Part shown: positions 25,182-35,055 of the stretch, piece by piece
Position numbering within the stretch: position 1 is the stretch's first letter
Layout: each line of letters opens with the position of its first letter
Notes under the pieces: model-generated
What the model saw: only the letters and a program-made list of their open reading frames with translations
Databases searched by the model: none
What the model was told of the DNA's origin: nothing
Made by a program: the position numbers and the translations under genes
Assembly: GCA_964030785.1 (NCBI GenBank)
Contig: OZ034970.1
Span: 533,670-597,669, forward strand
Length of the DNA stretch: 64,000 nt
DNA from: Siderastrea siderea
Taxonomy: Eukaryota > Cnidaria > Anthozoa > Scleractinia > Rhizangiidae
Direction of reading: 5' to 3'

Positions 25182-26661
25182 CTGCAAAAAAAGCAGAGGA
25201 CGGTTAACTGCTGTAACGAACAGCCATTAGGTACCTGCATGCGGCTATCCCAGAGGCCTGCAGCAATACAGCCGCTCCTCATAGCTCTCGAGGTGACCCG
25301 AACCCTATTTGCTTCTAGCAGCTTTTTGACTTCAAAGCTGCGGTATCAATTCAAATTAACTACGTGGAACACCGATATGACGAACCCTAATATAACAAAG
25401 AAACCCCTGTGGTAATGCAGTTACGTAGCACAATTTCATGTGTATGTTGAAATCCACTTAAGAACATGATCATGGGTTAGTCCCTAACTAACCTACCGGC
25501 CCCGATGAGTATTTCTCGAAGCTGTTTTTTTGTCGATTGGTGAGTAATTATTACACAGTTTTGTCAATGTCAGATCCAAAAAGTTATAAAGATTCTAAAA
25601 TTTAGGGTGGATTCATTTGCAGCATACGCGTATGGCAAAAAATGCGAAAACCTGTTTGTTTCCTTGGCGTTTAGGTTATTACAGATTTGCAGACAACGCA
25701 AATAATTGCTGATACCACTGGTAAATCTGAACTACCCTATCAGTTGAACTACTTCCCCTCAGAAAAATAGAGGGAAGTACATAATCATCTTCCTTTGATA
25801 CCATTATGTAATCTTCCCCTCTCCCGCGCCTGCTATATTTTCGAAACTGCTACTTCCACCACTAGCCGACAGCGTTTAAAGGCAAATTAACCAACCAAGA
25901 AATAATTTTCTGGCGCTTTCCTCACTTTCTACCATGTTGCTGTACATTTTAATCAAGCTGAAAAACAACGCACGTTTCGCCCGGTTGGTTTTATGGGTTT
26001 ATCAACCCGTTTATTTGCAACAGGGAACGCGTTAAAAATGCGACAAGTCTAGATGTATGCTGCAAATAAATCCATCCTTAGCTTTCAAAATAAGTAAAAA
26101 CCGAGTCACTATTAAAGCATATTGTGCACATAAACTAATTTTCGGGCGCGGCAAGTTTTGTAATTTTTGAGAAATGGGCCCCTTGTAAGAAATCTTATGA
26201 CGACCTATGGTTGCCACTATCAGACCATTTATGATCCAGCACCGCCCCCCCCCCTTCCCCCATTGGTTGAAACGAAATTCCCTTGCATTTCAACCAATCA
26301 GAAGCACTACCTAGATCTGGGTAGTGACACGTCATCAGTATGGAATTTCTGTGCTCGTTACTCAGACGCCATTTTGCGAGGGCTCAAGTGGCGACCTCGC
26401 GAAACGTCGGCTGTTTTCTAAGGCTAACACAATCCAGGTTTATCACAAGTAAACACACGCTTTTTTTCGGCACATTTTGTTTTAGAAGGCAGTAATGAAG
26501 GAATTGCATCATAACGTAATTAAGAGGTCCTGGAAGGTCTCCTTGATGTGGTCCTGACGACGAGATCTTTCCAAAGAACTTACTCACCATCTTCTCTCTT
26601 CTCTTAATTCTTAACTTGAGGTAAGAGAAACTTGAGTAAAATAAATGGAATGTTTTCATAC
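25182..26661. other. Carbonic anhydrase intron 4
   Basis: About 1.5 kb, AT-rich. Short C-rich run at about 26247. No gene recognised. Confidence 0.6.
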
Positions 26662-26754
26662 CTGAAAGAATACACCAATTACTGACAGTCCATCTGGTTT
26701 GTCAGCGGCAGTGGCAAAATCTTGGTACTTTGTGTTGTAAGTCACCAAATGAAG
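26662..26754 (-). CDS. Alpha-carbonic anhydrase exon 4
   Basis: 93 nt (31 codons) beginning [13 protein letters not shown] and ending SVIGVFFQ. The His in LHLV is the third zinc ligand (His119 of CA II). Acceptor CATAATAG, donor GTATGA. In phase with exon 3, which ends Gly-Glu. Confidence 0.9.
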
Positions 26755-27279
26755 CTATTATGGGGAAAAGCAACAATTGCAGAATATTGTCAGGTTTTCT
26801 AAATTATGTAAAAAATATTATGTTTTCATAATATATTCTTTTCCAAGCTATCTTACTTGGATTTAACTGTGCGTGTAGTTTATTAAAAACCGTTTTTCGC
26901 GACATGGTTTAGCCGGGGGAGTTGTTTAGCGATCGTAGCGGGAGAACGTGTAGGCGAGGTTTTGAAGAACTTGGAGACGAGAATGTTTAGGTCTAATTTA
27001 CAGTCTAAAAAGGAGAATAAAGAAAAAGGAAAAGAAAAGCAAAAAAAAAAAACAAAAAAAAAGAGAAAGAAAGAAAAAAGCAAAACAAAAGAAACTGAAA
27101 AAAGCAAAGCAAAAAGAAACTGAAAGAAAAGAGAAAGATGTCATTTTCTCTGGTTGTTTACCATTTACAGAGGGAAACCGGTTGGTCTACGGTTTGTGCA
27201 AATAGTAAGCAAGACCTCCCGAATGTGAAGTTCCGTTCCAGATTAGCACGTACCATTTATGCAATTCACTCTAGTTTAC
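26755..27279. other. Left part of carbonic anhydrase intron 3
   Basis: Host intron up to the Polinton-2 insertion. A purine-rich, A-rich tract (AAAGAAAAGC type) spans about 27005-27130. No gene seen. Confidence 0.6.
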
Positions 27280-27285
27280 AGCGAG
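27280..27285. repeat. Polinton-2 target-site duplication, left copy
   Basis: AGCGAG directly before the element; repeated at 49114-49119. Confidence 0.93.
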
Positions 27286-28878
27286 AGTAGTAAGGTGGGC
27301 TCACTAGGGGTGGTTTGCCTCGTTTTGATGTTGTGGGGGTTGCTAGGGTGGTTGCTAAGGAAGGGATAAACCGCAGACCATAGGGGGATTGGGGCCGGGG
27401 CCAGGGCAGGGGACGCGGGGATCCCCTGGTGAATAGTAGGTGAAATAACCGAAGTTGAGCATCGAGCAAGACACGCGCATGCGTCCATGTTTTTATTGTA
27501 CCACAAGGTCAGGATGGTCTTTCTCTTATTATAGGTAAATGGTTTTGCTCGTAGTAGTATGGCACGACGGTTTGGTCCAACCAATGAAAAAGACCCACCC
27601 CCCCAATTTTTTGGACCAATGAGAGACTAGTGCCATTCCTTTTTATCATGTGATCACGGTCAAGGATTTGGACCAATGAGAGAAGGGGTCAAAGGTCACT
27701 TTAGGGAAGGGAAGGGAAGTGGGTTTAGGGTTTAGGGTTTAGGGTTTGAGGATGGAACCGGAAGTGACGTCAAAGGGAACCGGAAGTGATTGGAAATGCG
27801 GAGGTCAGGTGATTTTGTTTGGGAAACCGCTGACCAGGGGTGAAAAAGAGCATCGCGGGCTCACAGATCAAGGAAGAGACCATTTGACTGATTCTAGTAC
27901 TAGAAACAGGTTTGTTTATATATGACAAGAGAAAGACCATCCTGACCTTGTGGTACAAAAAAGAAACATGGACGCATGCGCATGACTTGGGTTATTTCAC
28001 CTACCAGCAGACCAGGAGGGAAAAAGGATCGCGGGCTCAGATCAGAAAAGAGAGGACAATTACATAGGGAATACATAGGGAAAAAGGGATTGCGGGCTCC
28101 GATCAGAAAAGAGAGGACATTTCGTGACGCTTACATGACGTAGGTAAATAGCCCTCTGGCTAGGGTGGGAAACCGCTGACCAGTAATGAAAAAAAGGATC
28201 GCGGGCTCAGATCAGAAAAGAGAGGACAATTACATAGGGAATACATAGGGAATACATAGGGAATACATAGGGTAATACATAGGGAATACATAGGGAATAC
28301 ATAGGGAATACATAGGGATAAAGGGATCACGGGCTCAGATCAGAAAAGAGAGGACATTTCGTGACGCTTACATGACGTAGGTAAATAGCCCTCTGGCTAG
28401 GGTGGGAAACCACTGACCAGTAATGAAAAAAGGATCGCGGGCTCAGATCAGAAAAGAGAGGACAATTACATAGGGAATACATAGGGAATACATAGGGTAA
28501 TACATAGGGAATACATAGGGAATACATAGGGAATACATAGGGATAAAGGGATCACGGGCTCAGATCAGAAAAGAGAGGACATTTCGTGACGCTTACATGA
28601 CGTAGGTAAATAGCCCTCTGGCTAGGGTGGGAAACCGCTGACCAGTCGGGGGAAAATGGGGATCGCGGGCTCAGATCAGATAAAGAAAAGACGCCATGTT
28701 GAAATCAATGACTTTTTAATCCTTTTCCTTGGGTGTGGGAGGGTCACACGCGCATCAACAGGGTGAAGGTGTGTCTTGGCAGGCGGCTCGATATCCGTAA
28801 GGGTAGGTTTGAAAGGTGGCAGGATCAATGACTCTCTTGTCGTACACCAACTGGTAACGCTTGTAATCCGGAAAGGTG
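27286..28878 (+). repeat. Polinton-2 left TIR (1.59 kb) with internal arrays
   Basis: Matches the reverse complement of 47518-49113. It contains four TTTAGGG units (27720-27748), CCAAT-like ACCAATGAGAG repeats, ETS and CRE-like sites (CCGGAAGTGACGTCA), repeats of GGGAAACCGCTGACCAG and ATCGCGGGCTCAGATCAG, and arrays of an 11-bp AATACATAGGG unit. The innermost ~120 bp (about 28757-28878) is an antisense copy of the polB 3' coding end, so the repeat extends into the polymerase gene. Confidence 0.93.
28231..28543 (+). repeat. 11-bp tandem arrays (AATACATAGGG) in the left TIR
   Basis: Two arrays (28231-28319 and 28466-28543) of seven to eight 11-bp units, each with one variant unit containing TAATACATAGGG. 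They are embedded in a higher-order repeat of about 240 bp that also carries GACGCTTACATGACGTAGG and the GGGAAACCRCTGACCAG block. Mirrored in the right TIR at 47857-48168. Confidence 0.9.
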
Positions 28879-28891
28879 ACGTGGGTGGAGG

Positions 28892-28899
28892 TATAAAAA
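28892..28899 (+). promoter_or_regulatory. TATA box for protein A, Polinton-2
   Basis: TATAAAAA just inside the TIR boundary, about 36 bp before the ATG at 28928. Confidence 0.7.
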
Positions 28900-28927
28900 G
28901 GCAACCATGGGCTATTTTGTTGTCACC

Positions 28928-29980
28928 ATGAGTTTCTACATCACCCTCATCAGCGATCAAGCGCAAGGCACGGGGCAAAAATTTACCGCCAGACTTCCTC
29001 ATTCACACTATCTGGTAGAAGATGATTGGGAAGCGGCCCTCGTTCATATCTCACACCCTGGTTTTAATCAACAATTGGAACATCAAACCAAGCAGAATTG
29101 GACGCAAGAAGATAGTCAAAAACACTGGATGAAAACAGATATCAGATACGTGCCAAAACGTGGCGATGGAACGGCTCCCATTCAAGTCACCAAACAAATC
29201 CATTTGCCACCAGGGTATTACCACAATTCGAAAGAAGCATGGATCGCCATCGCGTACGAAATGGAAAAACAACACATGGAAGTCATGATGGATATAGCCA
29301 AAATGGACGTGGACGATCAGGCTAAACGACAACAACTAGCCGCTCTCAACCTGGGTCAACCCTACGTGAAAATCACCAATACTGGCATCGCCCCCGAATT
29401 AGATTCCTTGTATGTACTCATACCAGCCAACATGCAATTTGAAATGGAATGGAAATTCGCTCAACTGATGGGACTTGTGAAAGATGGAACGCCAAGTGAA
29501 CGCATCGTCCAAGAAAAAAATTATCTTGTAAAAAATATCGTCGATTACGACGATCGACACAAATGGACACCAACCGTCGGTCCTCCAGACAAATATCCAC
29601 CGCATGGCATCGTCTCTGTCAGTTTTACTCATCCCGATTTCGATTATTACTTCTTCTTGGGTCCGAATCTCAGTTGGCAACCATTTCCCACCACGCAAAC
29701 TGTCAAACCACAAGAAGGACAACAACAACTCATGATTTACACGGATCTCGTCGCACAGAGTATTGTTGGAAATCAACAAAAAGGTTTTTTACGTGCCATT
29801 GATGCCGGCAATACCGATCATCAGTTTGATACCACTCAACGGATGTTTTTTCCTCTTGGTAAAACGATCTTTGACAGCATTGCCATTGACATTCAAACAG
29901 CCAATGGACAGCCGGCTCCCTTCAAACAAGGCAACACCATCCTCACTCTTCAACTCTCCAGAAAAAGTCAACGGACATGA
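28928..29980 (+). CDS. SFYVTL-family protein A, Polinton-2 copy
   Basis: 350 residues starting MSFYITLISDQAQG, matching Polinton-1 at 1173 with scattered substitutions and an intact frame. An in-frame ATG at 28907 would add seven residues, but it lies only about 15 bp from the TATA box, so 28928 is preferred. The C-terminal PAPFKQGNTILTLQL block is retained. Structural (minor capsid or spike) role inferred. Confidence 0.85.
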   Translation: MSFYITLISDQAQGTGQKFTARLPHSHYLVEDDWEAALVHISHPGFNQQLEHQTKQNWTQEDSQKHWMKTDIRYVPKRGDGTAPIQVTKQIHLPPGYYHNSKEAWIAIAYEMEKQHMEVMMDIAKMDVDDQAKRQQLAALNLGQPYVKITNTGIAPELDSLYVLIPANMQFEMEWKFAQLMGLVKDGTPSERIVQEKNYLVKNIVDYDDRHKWTPTVGPPDKYPPHGIVSVSFTHPDFDYYFFLGPNLSWQPFPTTQTVKPQEGQQQLMIYTDLVAQSIVGNQQKGFLRAIDAGNTDHQFDTTQRMFFPLGKTIFDSIAIDIQTANGQPAPFKQGNTILTLQLSRKSQRT

Positions 29981-30345
29981 CGTTTTTTTTTTTCATGTTG
30001 AGTTTTTATGGGACATTTTATTGTGAGTCAAGGCTGCTGTGAGTCAAGACAAATTATTTATGATGAACGTGCAAAACCAGTGTTGTCAGTTTTTTAAAAT
30101 TTTTTTAATTAAAAGAGTTGATGTTTTTTACAAATGGTTGTCCGTGTCCATCTCTTGCCACGCGGGTCCTAGGAAAAGTTGAAAAGCTATGTACAATTGA
30201 AAACTAAAAATTGAAAGGCTATGTACAGATTGAAAAAATAAAAATAAAAAAAAATTAAAAAAAGCTATCTACCATTGAAAAAGTAAAATCTAAAAAATTG
30301 AAAAAGCTATGTACAATCGGAAAAAAAATAAAAAGCTATGTACAA
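29981..30345. other. AT-rich tail-to-tail spacer with short repeats
   Basis: Contains several copies of an AAAGCTATGTACAATTGAAAA-type motif. In Polinton-1 the equivalent DNA follows the 1.7-kb cassette, showing that the cassette junction lies at about 29981. Minus-strand AATAAA (TTTATT) occurs near 30016 and 30056. Confidence 0.6.
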
Positions 30346-31041
30346 TTACAAATGAAAGTCTTCGAGTTCCAGGCGTAATTGATCGATGTTCTCGGGTAGA
30401 CAGAAGGTGCGATTGAATAAGGCTTGAATTTCCTGTCGGGTTTGGTTGTTGAGATCACGGGATCCTACCACGGCACTGCTTTGATGAAGGGTCGGCTTTT
30501 TGGGGCCCCAAGGGACAAATTGACTGCCAGTGACCAGGGTGGCGGCATTCTCGTTGACTTGGTAGTAATGGTCCGAGCGGTACCACGATTGACTGGGGAT
30601 GTCAAAGAGATAGACGGGTTTGCCTTGATCCATGGCCAATTGCACGGTCCAACCGGTGCCTCCTTTCACGCGTTTTTTATCCTGTTCCAATATGCCAAAC
30701 GCATAGAGGGTATGTGCTTTTTTGGCAATTTGATAATTGCGTTGCAGCAATTGCAGGGTGTAAAAATGACTCGGCATCCGTTTTCCTAGTTTCTCAGCCG
30801 CCTGGTGAAGATGCGGGTTGGCCAGCATGAGGACTTCCACGGTGGAAGGGGTGATGAAGGTGGCTCGAGGATGGTTAGGGGGGACCAGGACTTCCACTTG
30901 CATCCCAAACTGTTAGGCCATTTGTTCGACGAGTTCATCGGTGCCTTTGGCTCCCCCGGTGTACACCACATGGCCATGACCAATTTGGAGTTCCAAGGCA
31001 TCGACATCGTGTTCTCCAATCATGTCGATGTCGGGGGGCAT
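30346..31041 (-). pseudogene. SLOG/DprA-like protein with a TAA at codon 43
   Basis: Aligns over its full 231-codon length with the Polinton-1 gene at 4233. The TGGAKGTD nucleotide loop is encoded before the stop. Codon 43 (minus strand 30915-30913) is TAA where Polinton-1 has AAA (Lys). The downstream part from an internal ATG (30903) still encodes 185 residues including the RN and GGTGW motifs, but lacks the glycine loop. The rest of the frame is well preserved, so the nonsense change is recent. Confidence 0.8.
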
Positions 31042-31250
31042 GCGTTGGGAAATACGTAGCCGGTGTCAGGACCTACAATGGCAAGAATCTCGGCGGGGGT
31101 CAACCCTAAGGCCAAAGCAAAATCAATGAGATGGTGATCACGGCACTGTTGGAACGTGAATCCCTTGGCCAGACCTCGTTTGACCCGTTCGGCCAAATAG
31201 TCGTTGGTCGAAGCAAAGTCCTCCCGCTTGAGATCTTGGTAGTAGTCCAT
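31020..31250 (-). CDS. 76-aa helical protein, Polinton-2 copy
   Basis: Same length and same 22-nt overlap with the SLOG start as in Polinton-1, including the C6 run (minus strand). Substitutions are conservative (for example K for N, E for D near the start). Conservation while its neighbour is broken supports an independent product or a very recent neighbour mutation. Confidence 0.75.
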   Translation of the reverse strand: MDYYQDLKREDFASTNDYLAERVKRGLAKGFTFQQCRDHHLIDFALALGLTPAEILAIVGPDTGYVFPNACPPTST

Positions 31251-31465
31251 CCGCTTTGGAATGACGAGTCGGGGAACGAGGGGGTCGTCTTAAATAGGGA
31301 ACGCTGACCAATGGGAAGAAGAGAGGACCAGGTCATGACAAGCTGACCAATGAGAACACGAGAGGCCCTTTTATGGTCATGAAAAGGTGAGAAATCTGAC
31401 CAATCCCAGGAAGGGTTCCAAGGTATAAAAAGCCAGGCAGCGTGGAGTGACATATCTTTAGCACG
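31251..31465. promoter_or_regulatory. Divergent promoter, SLOG unit / GRF gene, Polinton-2
   Basis: Plus-facing TATAAAAA near 31423 and minus-facing TATTTAAG near 31289, with three GACCAAT motifs between them, matching 5138-5350. Confidence 0.7.
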
Positions 31466-32395
31466 ATGTCCGTCGATGTGTCTCCAGTGAGTTATCCAGG
31501 TCGGAAGAGAAAATCAACCAAAAGCGTTCCCCCTGAGGAGAAGAAGAAGAAGAAGAATGACCCGGTAGTGACGCCTGAGGACTGTGATCCTGTGGTCCGC
31601 GAGGTGGTGGAAGACACCCGAGCTGCTGTGGAAGACATGATGAAAGAATTGAATGACATGGTGGAGCAAACCATCCAAACATCCCCGCCTGAATACATGG
31701 TGACGAACGTGTATGACAAAGCCCAAGACCTTCTTGCGCCCAGTTTGGTGGACTATATCGTATGTCCTTGCCATAACGTGCGTTTGGAGGCACGTCAATC
31801 TCAAAAAGGATGGAAGTATGTGAAATGTCCCATGCAACCGTGTTTGCTGTTTTGCGGTCAAGATCAAGCCCCAGACTATATGAAAGCCGTGTATAGTCAA
31901 CCTCATCCAGAAGTGTTGGACATGTGGAGTGGTTTGCAGTGCTTTTGCCGTGAACCCGCCACGCTTCAACAGAGTCATTCCACCCAGAACCCCGATCGAT
32001 TGTATGTGAGCTGTTCCAAGAAAAAGTGTGACTTCTTTCGGTGGGCCGATCAACCCATGGGTCCCAAGTACTGGAGTTGGTTTCATGACCATCCCCCCAA
32101 AAAAGCCGACGCACTCGCCGAACCACCGTTGTCCACCCGTGATGCTCAAGGGTATCCCAAACGTGGGGTTGACATCCCAGGCCCTCCACCCCGAGTGAGA
32201 AGGAAAGAGGACGTGGAACGAGACCGTCCCTTGACAGACTATGAGAAACAGTTGCTGCGAGAAATTCAAGATCTCAAGAACCGTCAAGAAATGATGGTGG
32301 CTCCCGCTCCACCGCCCCCCAAGTACAGTGACAGTGTAGAGAACTGGCAGAAAGGTTTAGAGACTGTCACCTATGACCTTAGTGGTCTATTTTAA
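31466..32395 (+). CDS. Tandem GRF-type zinc-finger protein, Polinton-2 copy
   Basis: 309 residues, intact. The N-terminus differs from Polinton-1 by short indels around the Lys-rich segment, but both finger cores (CPCHNV - KCPMQPC and CFCREPA - CSKKKCDFFRWAD) and the C-terminal helix are conserved. All eight candidate zinc ligands are retained. Single-strand nucleic-acid binding is inferred from the GRF family. Confidence 0.85.
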   Translation: MSVDVSPVSYPGRKRKSTKSVPPEEKKKKKNDPVVTPEDCDPVVREVVEDTRAAVEDMMKELNDMVEQTIQTSPPEYMVTNVYDKAQDLLAPSLVDYIVCPCHNVRLEARQSQKGWKYVKCPMQPCLLFCGQDQAPDYMKAVYSQPHPEVLDMWSGLQCFCREPATLQQSHSTQNPDRLYVSCSKKKCDFFRWADQPMGPKYWSWFHDHPPKKADALAEPPLSTRDAQGYPKRGVDIPGPPPRVRRKEDVERDRPLTDYEKQLLREIQDLKNRQEMMVAPAPPPPKYSDSVENWQKGLETVTYDLSGLF

Positions 32396-32537
32396 GAAAA
32401 AGAGAAAAAAAAGAAAGCAGGTCCGGAAAAAGAGCATGATCGGTCGGGGCGCCGGCATTTTCCAAAATACGCACGCTCTTTTGATAACATGACCTGTCTA
32501 TAAAGGTAGATGTGGTACGAATAAAATTAGTTTGACC
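32396..32537. promoter_or_regulatory. Spacer with TATA box, absent from Polinton-1
   Basis: About 115 bp has no counterpart in Polinton-1. It contains CAGGT and GAGC motifs that recur in inverted order toward the other end (imperfect hairpin), then CTATAAAGG near 32498, 40 bp before the next ATG. It may be an inserted segment that supplies a promoter, or ancestral DNA lost from Polinton-1. Confidence 0.45.
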
Positions 32538-32909
32538 ATGGAGTCAGTGTGGTTGTGTTATGCGTGGGAGGGTCTCTTGTCTCTGGTGCAATGGCAATGC
32601 CATCAAACCCTTTGCCAAATGTTATATGATCACCAACCGGGCGCCAAAATCCCCATTCCCCCTTGTCCCGAGGACACGCATCCTCTCCACGTCTTTGAAG
32701 AAACCCATGTGGACCTCAACCTGTATCGATGGGTGGTGTTTGTCTTATGGTTAAAAGCCCACCCGAACGCGTGGCGATGGTATCGCATCATTCAAAAGGC
32801 GCATCCCAACACCGTCCCTTCCATACCGACCTTGTGGGATGAGTGCCAGAACGTATGGCACCTCGAAAGACCAAACGAACCAAACTCGATGTCTCGCAAT
32901 CATGGTTGA
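32538..32909 (+). CDS. Small Trp/His-rich conserved protein, Polinton-2 copy
   Basis: 123 residues starting MESVWLCYAW. The central Trp-rich block is nearly identical to Polinton-1 (6289). It overlaps the integrase start (32855) by 55 nt in another frame. Function unknown. Confidence 0.75.
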   Translation: MESVWLCYAWEGLLSLVQWQCHQTLCQMLYDHQPGAKIPIPPCPEDTHPLHVFEETHVDLNLYRWVVFVLWLKAHPNAWRWYRIIQKAHPNTVPSIPTLWDECQNVWHLERPNEPNSMSRNHG

Positions 32910-33997
32910 ACCGTTACCACGATCCTCGAGCCCCCGGCAGTTTAGGAGGCGTGCAACGGTTTGCCAAGGCCCATCAGATTCCTTTGAAAAAAGCCCAACG
33001 GGTCTTGGAGCGGGATTTGGCCTACACCTTGCATAAACCACGACGTCGTCGTTTTCTCACCGTACCCGTGATCGTGGGAGGATTAGATGATCAATGGGTC
33101 GCGGATTTAGTGGAAGTGCAACCGTTGGCTAAGTATAATCGGGGTATACGATACTTGTTGACCGTCGTGGATGTGTTGTCCAAGTATGCGTGGGTGCAAC
33201 CGTTGAAAGCCAAAACCGGGGTAGCCTTGGTCCATGCCTTTGACAAGATTGTGAAACGACGTCAACCCAACCGATTGCAAACGGATCGAGGGAAGGAATT
33301 TTATAATCGGACCTTTCAACGATGGCTTGACGAGCATGGCATTCAACATTTTTCGACGGAAGGGGATGCGAAAGCCAGTATAGTGGAACGATTTAACCGC
33401 ACCTTGAAAGAACGTTTGTATCGTTATTTTACCGCCGCCAACACCTTACGCTTTGACGATGTCTTACCCGAGTTGGTGCAAGGCTATAATGCCACCCGTC
33501 ATCGAAGTATTGGTATGGCCCCTCAAGACGTGACATGGGACAACGAAGAAGCCGTGTGGAAACGATTGTACAGCAAACGATTGAAAGGCCGGAAAAAACC
33601 TAAATTCAAAGTCGGAGATCGTGTACGTCTCAATAAGATTCATCGTACCTTTGAAAAAGGGTATCTACCCGGTTGGACCGAAGAAGTGTTTGTGGTGCAT
33701 CGTGTGATCCCGGGACCCGTGCCCACGTATAAGATTCACGAATGGGATGATACCCCCGTCCAAGGTACGTTTTATGAAGAGGATTTACAAAAAGTCCATG
33801 TATCCGACGTGTTTCGGATCGAAAAGGTACTTAAGCGACAAAAAGATCGTTGGTTGGTCAAGTGGAAAGGGTGGCCAGACAAGTACAATAGTTGGATAGC
33901 AAGCCAAGACGTGACGTCTCTCCAACCACCCAAGAGGAAAAAGACAAGCCCACCCAAAGAGACAAGTCCACCCAAAAGACGACGACGACGTGACTAA
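32855..33997 (+). CDS. INT: Polinton integrase with C-terminal chromodomain (intact)
   Basis: 380 residues from ATG 32855. The core triad is Asp in WVADLVEV, Asp in QTDRGKEFYN and Glu in SIVERFNRTLK, with about 33 residues between the last two by my count. The C-terminal chromodomain is intact: 'VFRIEKVLKRQKDRWLVKWK' followed by GWPDKYNSW, which can direct integration to histone-modified chromatin. A Lys/Pro/Arg tail follows, longer than in Polinton-1. This is the only intact integrase in the window and could act on either element. Confidence 0.95.
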   Translation: MAPRKTKRTKLDVSQSWLNRYHDPRAPGSLGGVQRFAKAHQIPLKKAQRVLERDLAYTLHKPRRRRFLTVPVIVGGLDDQWVADLVEVQPLAKYNRGIRYLLTVVDVLSKYAWVQPLKAKTGVALVHAFDKIVKRRQPNRLQTDRGKEFYNRTFQRWLDEHGIQHFSTEGDAKASIVERFNRTLKERLYRYFTAANTLRFDDVLPELVQGYNATRHRSIGMAPQDVTWDNEEAVWKRLYSKRLKGRKKPKFKVGDRVRLNKIHRTFEKGYLPGWTEEVFVVHRVIPGPVPTYKIHEWDDTPVQGTFYEEDLQKVHVSDVFRIEKVLKRQKDRWLVKWKGWPDKYNSWIASQDVTSLQPPKRKKTSPPKETSPPKRRRRRD

Positions 33998-34000
33998 ACA

Positions 34001-35044
34001 ATGACGTTCGTCCCCAACTCTTCGTTTTACGTGACGTTGATGAGTCATGCGAGTACCAAAGAGTTTCCTGGGAACAAGAGTCATCATTTCAGAAACCGAT
34101 TGCCTAAACCTATCCGATTTGTGGGACGAGGATGGATGGTGGGTATGGTGAGTTTATCCTTACCCATCATTCCAGTGATAGCGGAAGAAGGAGGAGTGGG
34201 CGATTCCCATCCTCTGTTGTATGTACGATGGCACGAACGGGTGTATTCCCAAGACGATCAAGGGAACGATCGCTGGTACCATGAACGTCGCGAATTCACT
34301 GTCTACGGTCGAGATATGAGAAAGGAGATGGCCTCGTCGACGGGATCGCACTTTTTTCATCAACTGGTGTATCGTTACGAGCAAAGCCGTGCGAAACAAA
34401 CCGCCCCCAAAAACAAATGGGCGGAGGACAATGGGATCAAATTGTATCCGACCTTTGAATGGACCTCCGAAGGGGATTTGTTGTTGAATACCACCAATGT
34501 GGATTACAAACGACAAGTAGCGCACGTGTCATGGGGCAGAACCTTGGCCCTGAGAATGGGATGGATTGAACAAGTGTCCCCCGGCCAGTATCGATTGGGT
34601 CCGAATCTCTTGCAAGAATTTCAAGGCATTTCCACCATTCCCACCCCGACGGATGTCCGCGATACCAGCAACAAGCCCCTCTTTTGGAAAGTGGAGGGGG
34701 ATTATCTGAAATTGAGTCTATCGTGCCCTTGGCGGTTTGTGAATTTGAACAAGACCTTTCGTCCTTCGTTGGAATTTCCCTCCACGCGTCCTTTGCACGT
34801 GTATTGTGATGTAGGGACCAGCAGCATGGTAGGGGGTCGCATCACGGATCTCTTACGAGAAATCAAGTACCAGCCTCAAAACACCACCCACTTTGAACCT
34901 CGACATATTCAATATGTCCCAGTACGCAACGAAGTGGTAGAAATCGTGGAAACCCAGATGGCCGAAACCAATGGGGATCTGGTGAAATTTGGTGAAGGGC
35001 GTACCCTCCTCACCCTCCACTTTAAAAGGGAGGTCGTGGTGTGA
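34001..35044 (+). CDS. SFYVTL-family protein B, Polinton-2 copy
   Basis: 347 residues, intact, 3 bp after the integrase stop. Nearly identical to Polinton-1 at 7764 with scattered replacements (for example around residues 84-92 and 205-225). N- and C-terminal family blocks retained. Confidence 0.85.
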   Translation: MTFVPNSSFYVTLMSHASTKEFPGNKSHHFRNRLPKPIRFVGRGWMVGMVSLSLPIIPVIAEEGGVGDSHPLLYVRWHERVYSQDDQGNDRWYHERREFTVYGRDMRKEMASSTGSHFFHQLVYRYEQSRAKQTAPKNKWAEDNGIKLYPTFEWTSEGDLLLNTTNVDYKRQVAHVSWGRTLALRMGWIEQVSPGQYRLGPNLLQEFQGISTIPTPTDVRDTSNKPLFWKVEGDYLKLSLSCPWRFVNLNKTFRPSLEFPSTRPLHVYCDVGTSSMVGGRITDLLREIKYQPQNTTHFEPRHIQYVPVRNEVVEIVETQMAETNGDLVKFGEGRTLLTLHFKREVVV

Positions 35045-35055
35045 AGAAAGACAAA

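Noticed and set aside
28231..28543. CRISPR-like array
   Set aside because: Units are contiguous 11-mers without unique spacers, in a eukaryotic element.
28676..29002. 108-aa minus-strand ORF at the left end of Polinton-2
   Set aside because: An out-of-frame antisense reading of the polB 3' end copied into the TIR; not a gene.
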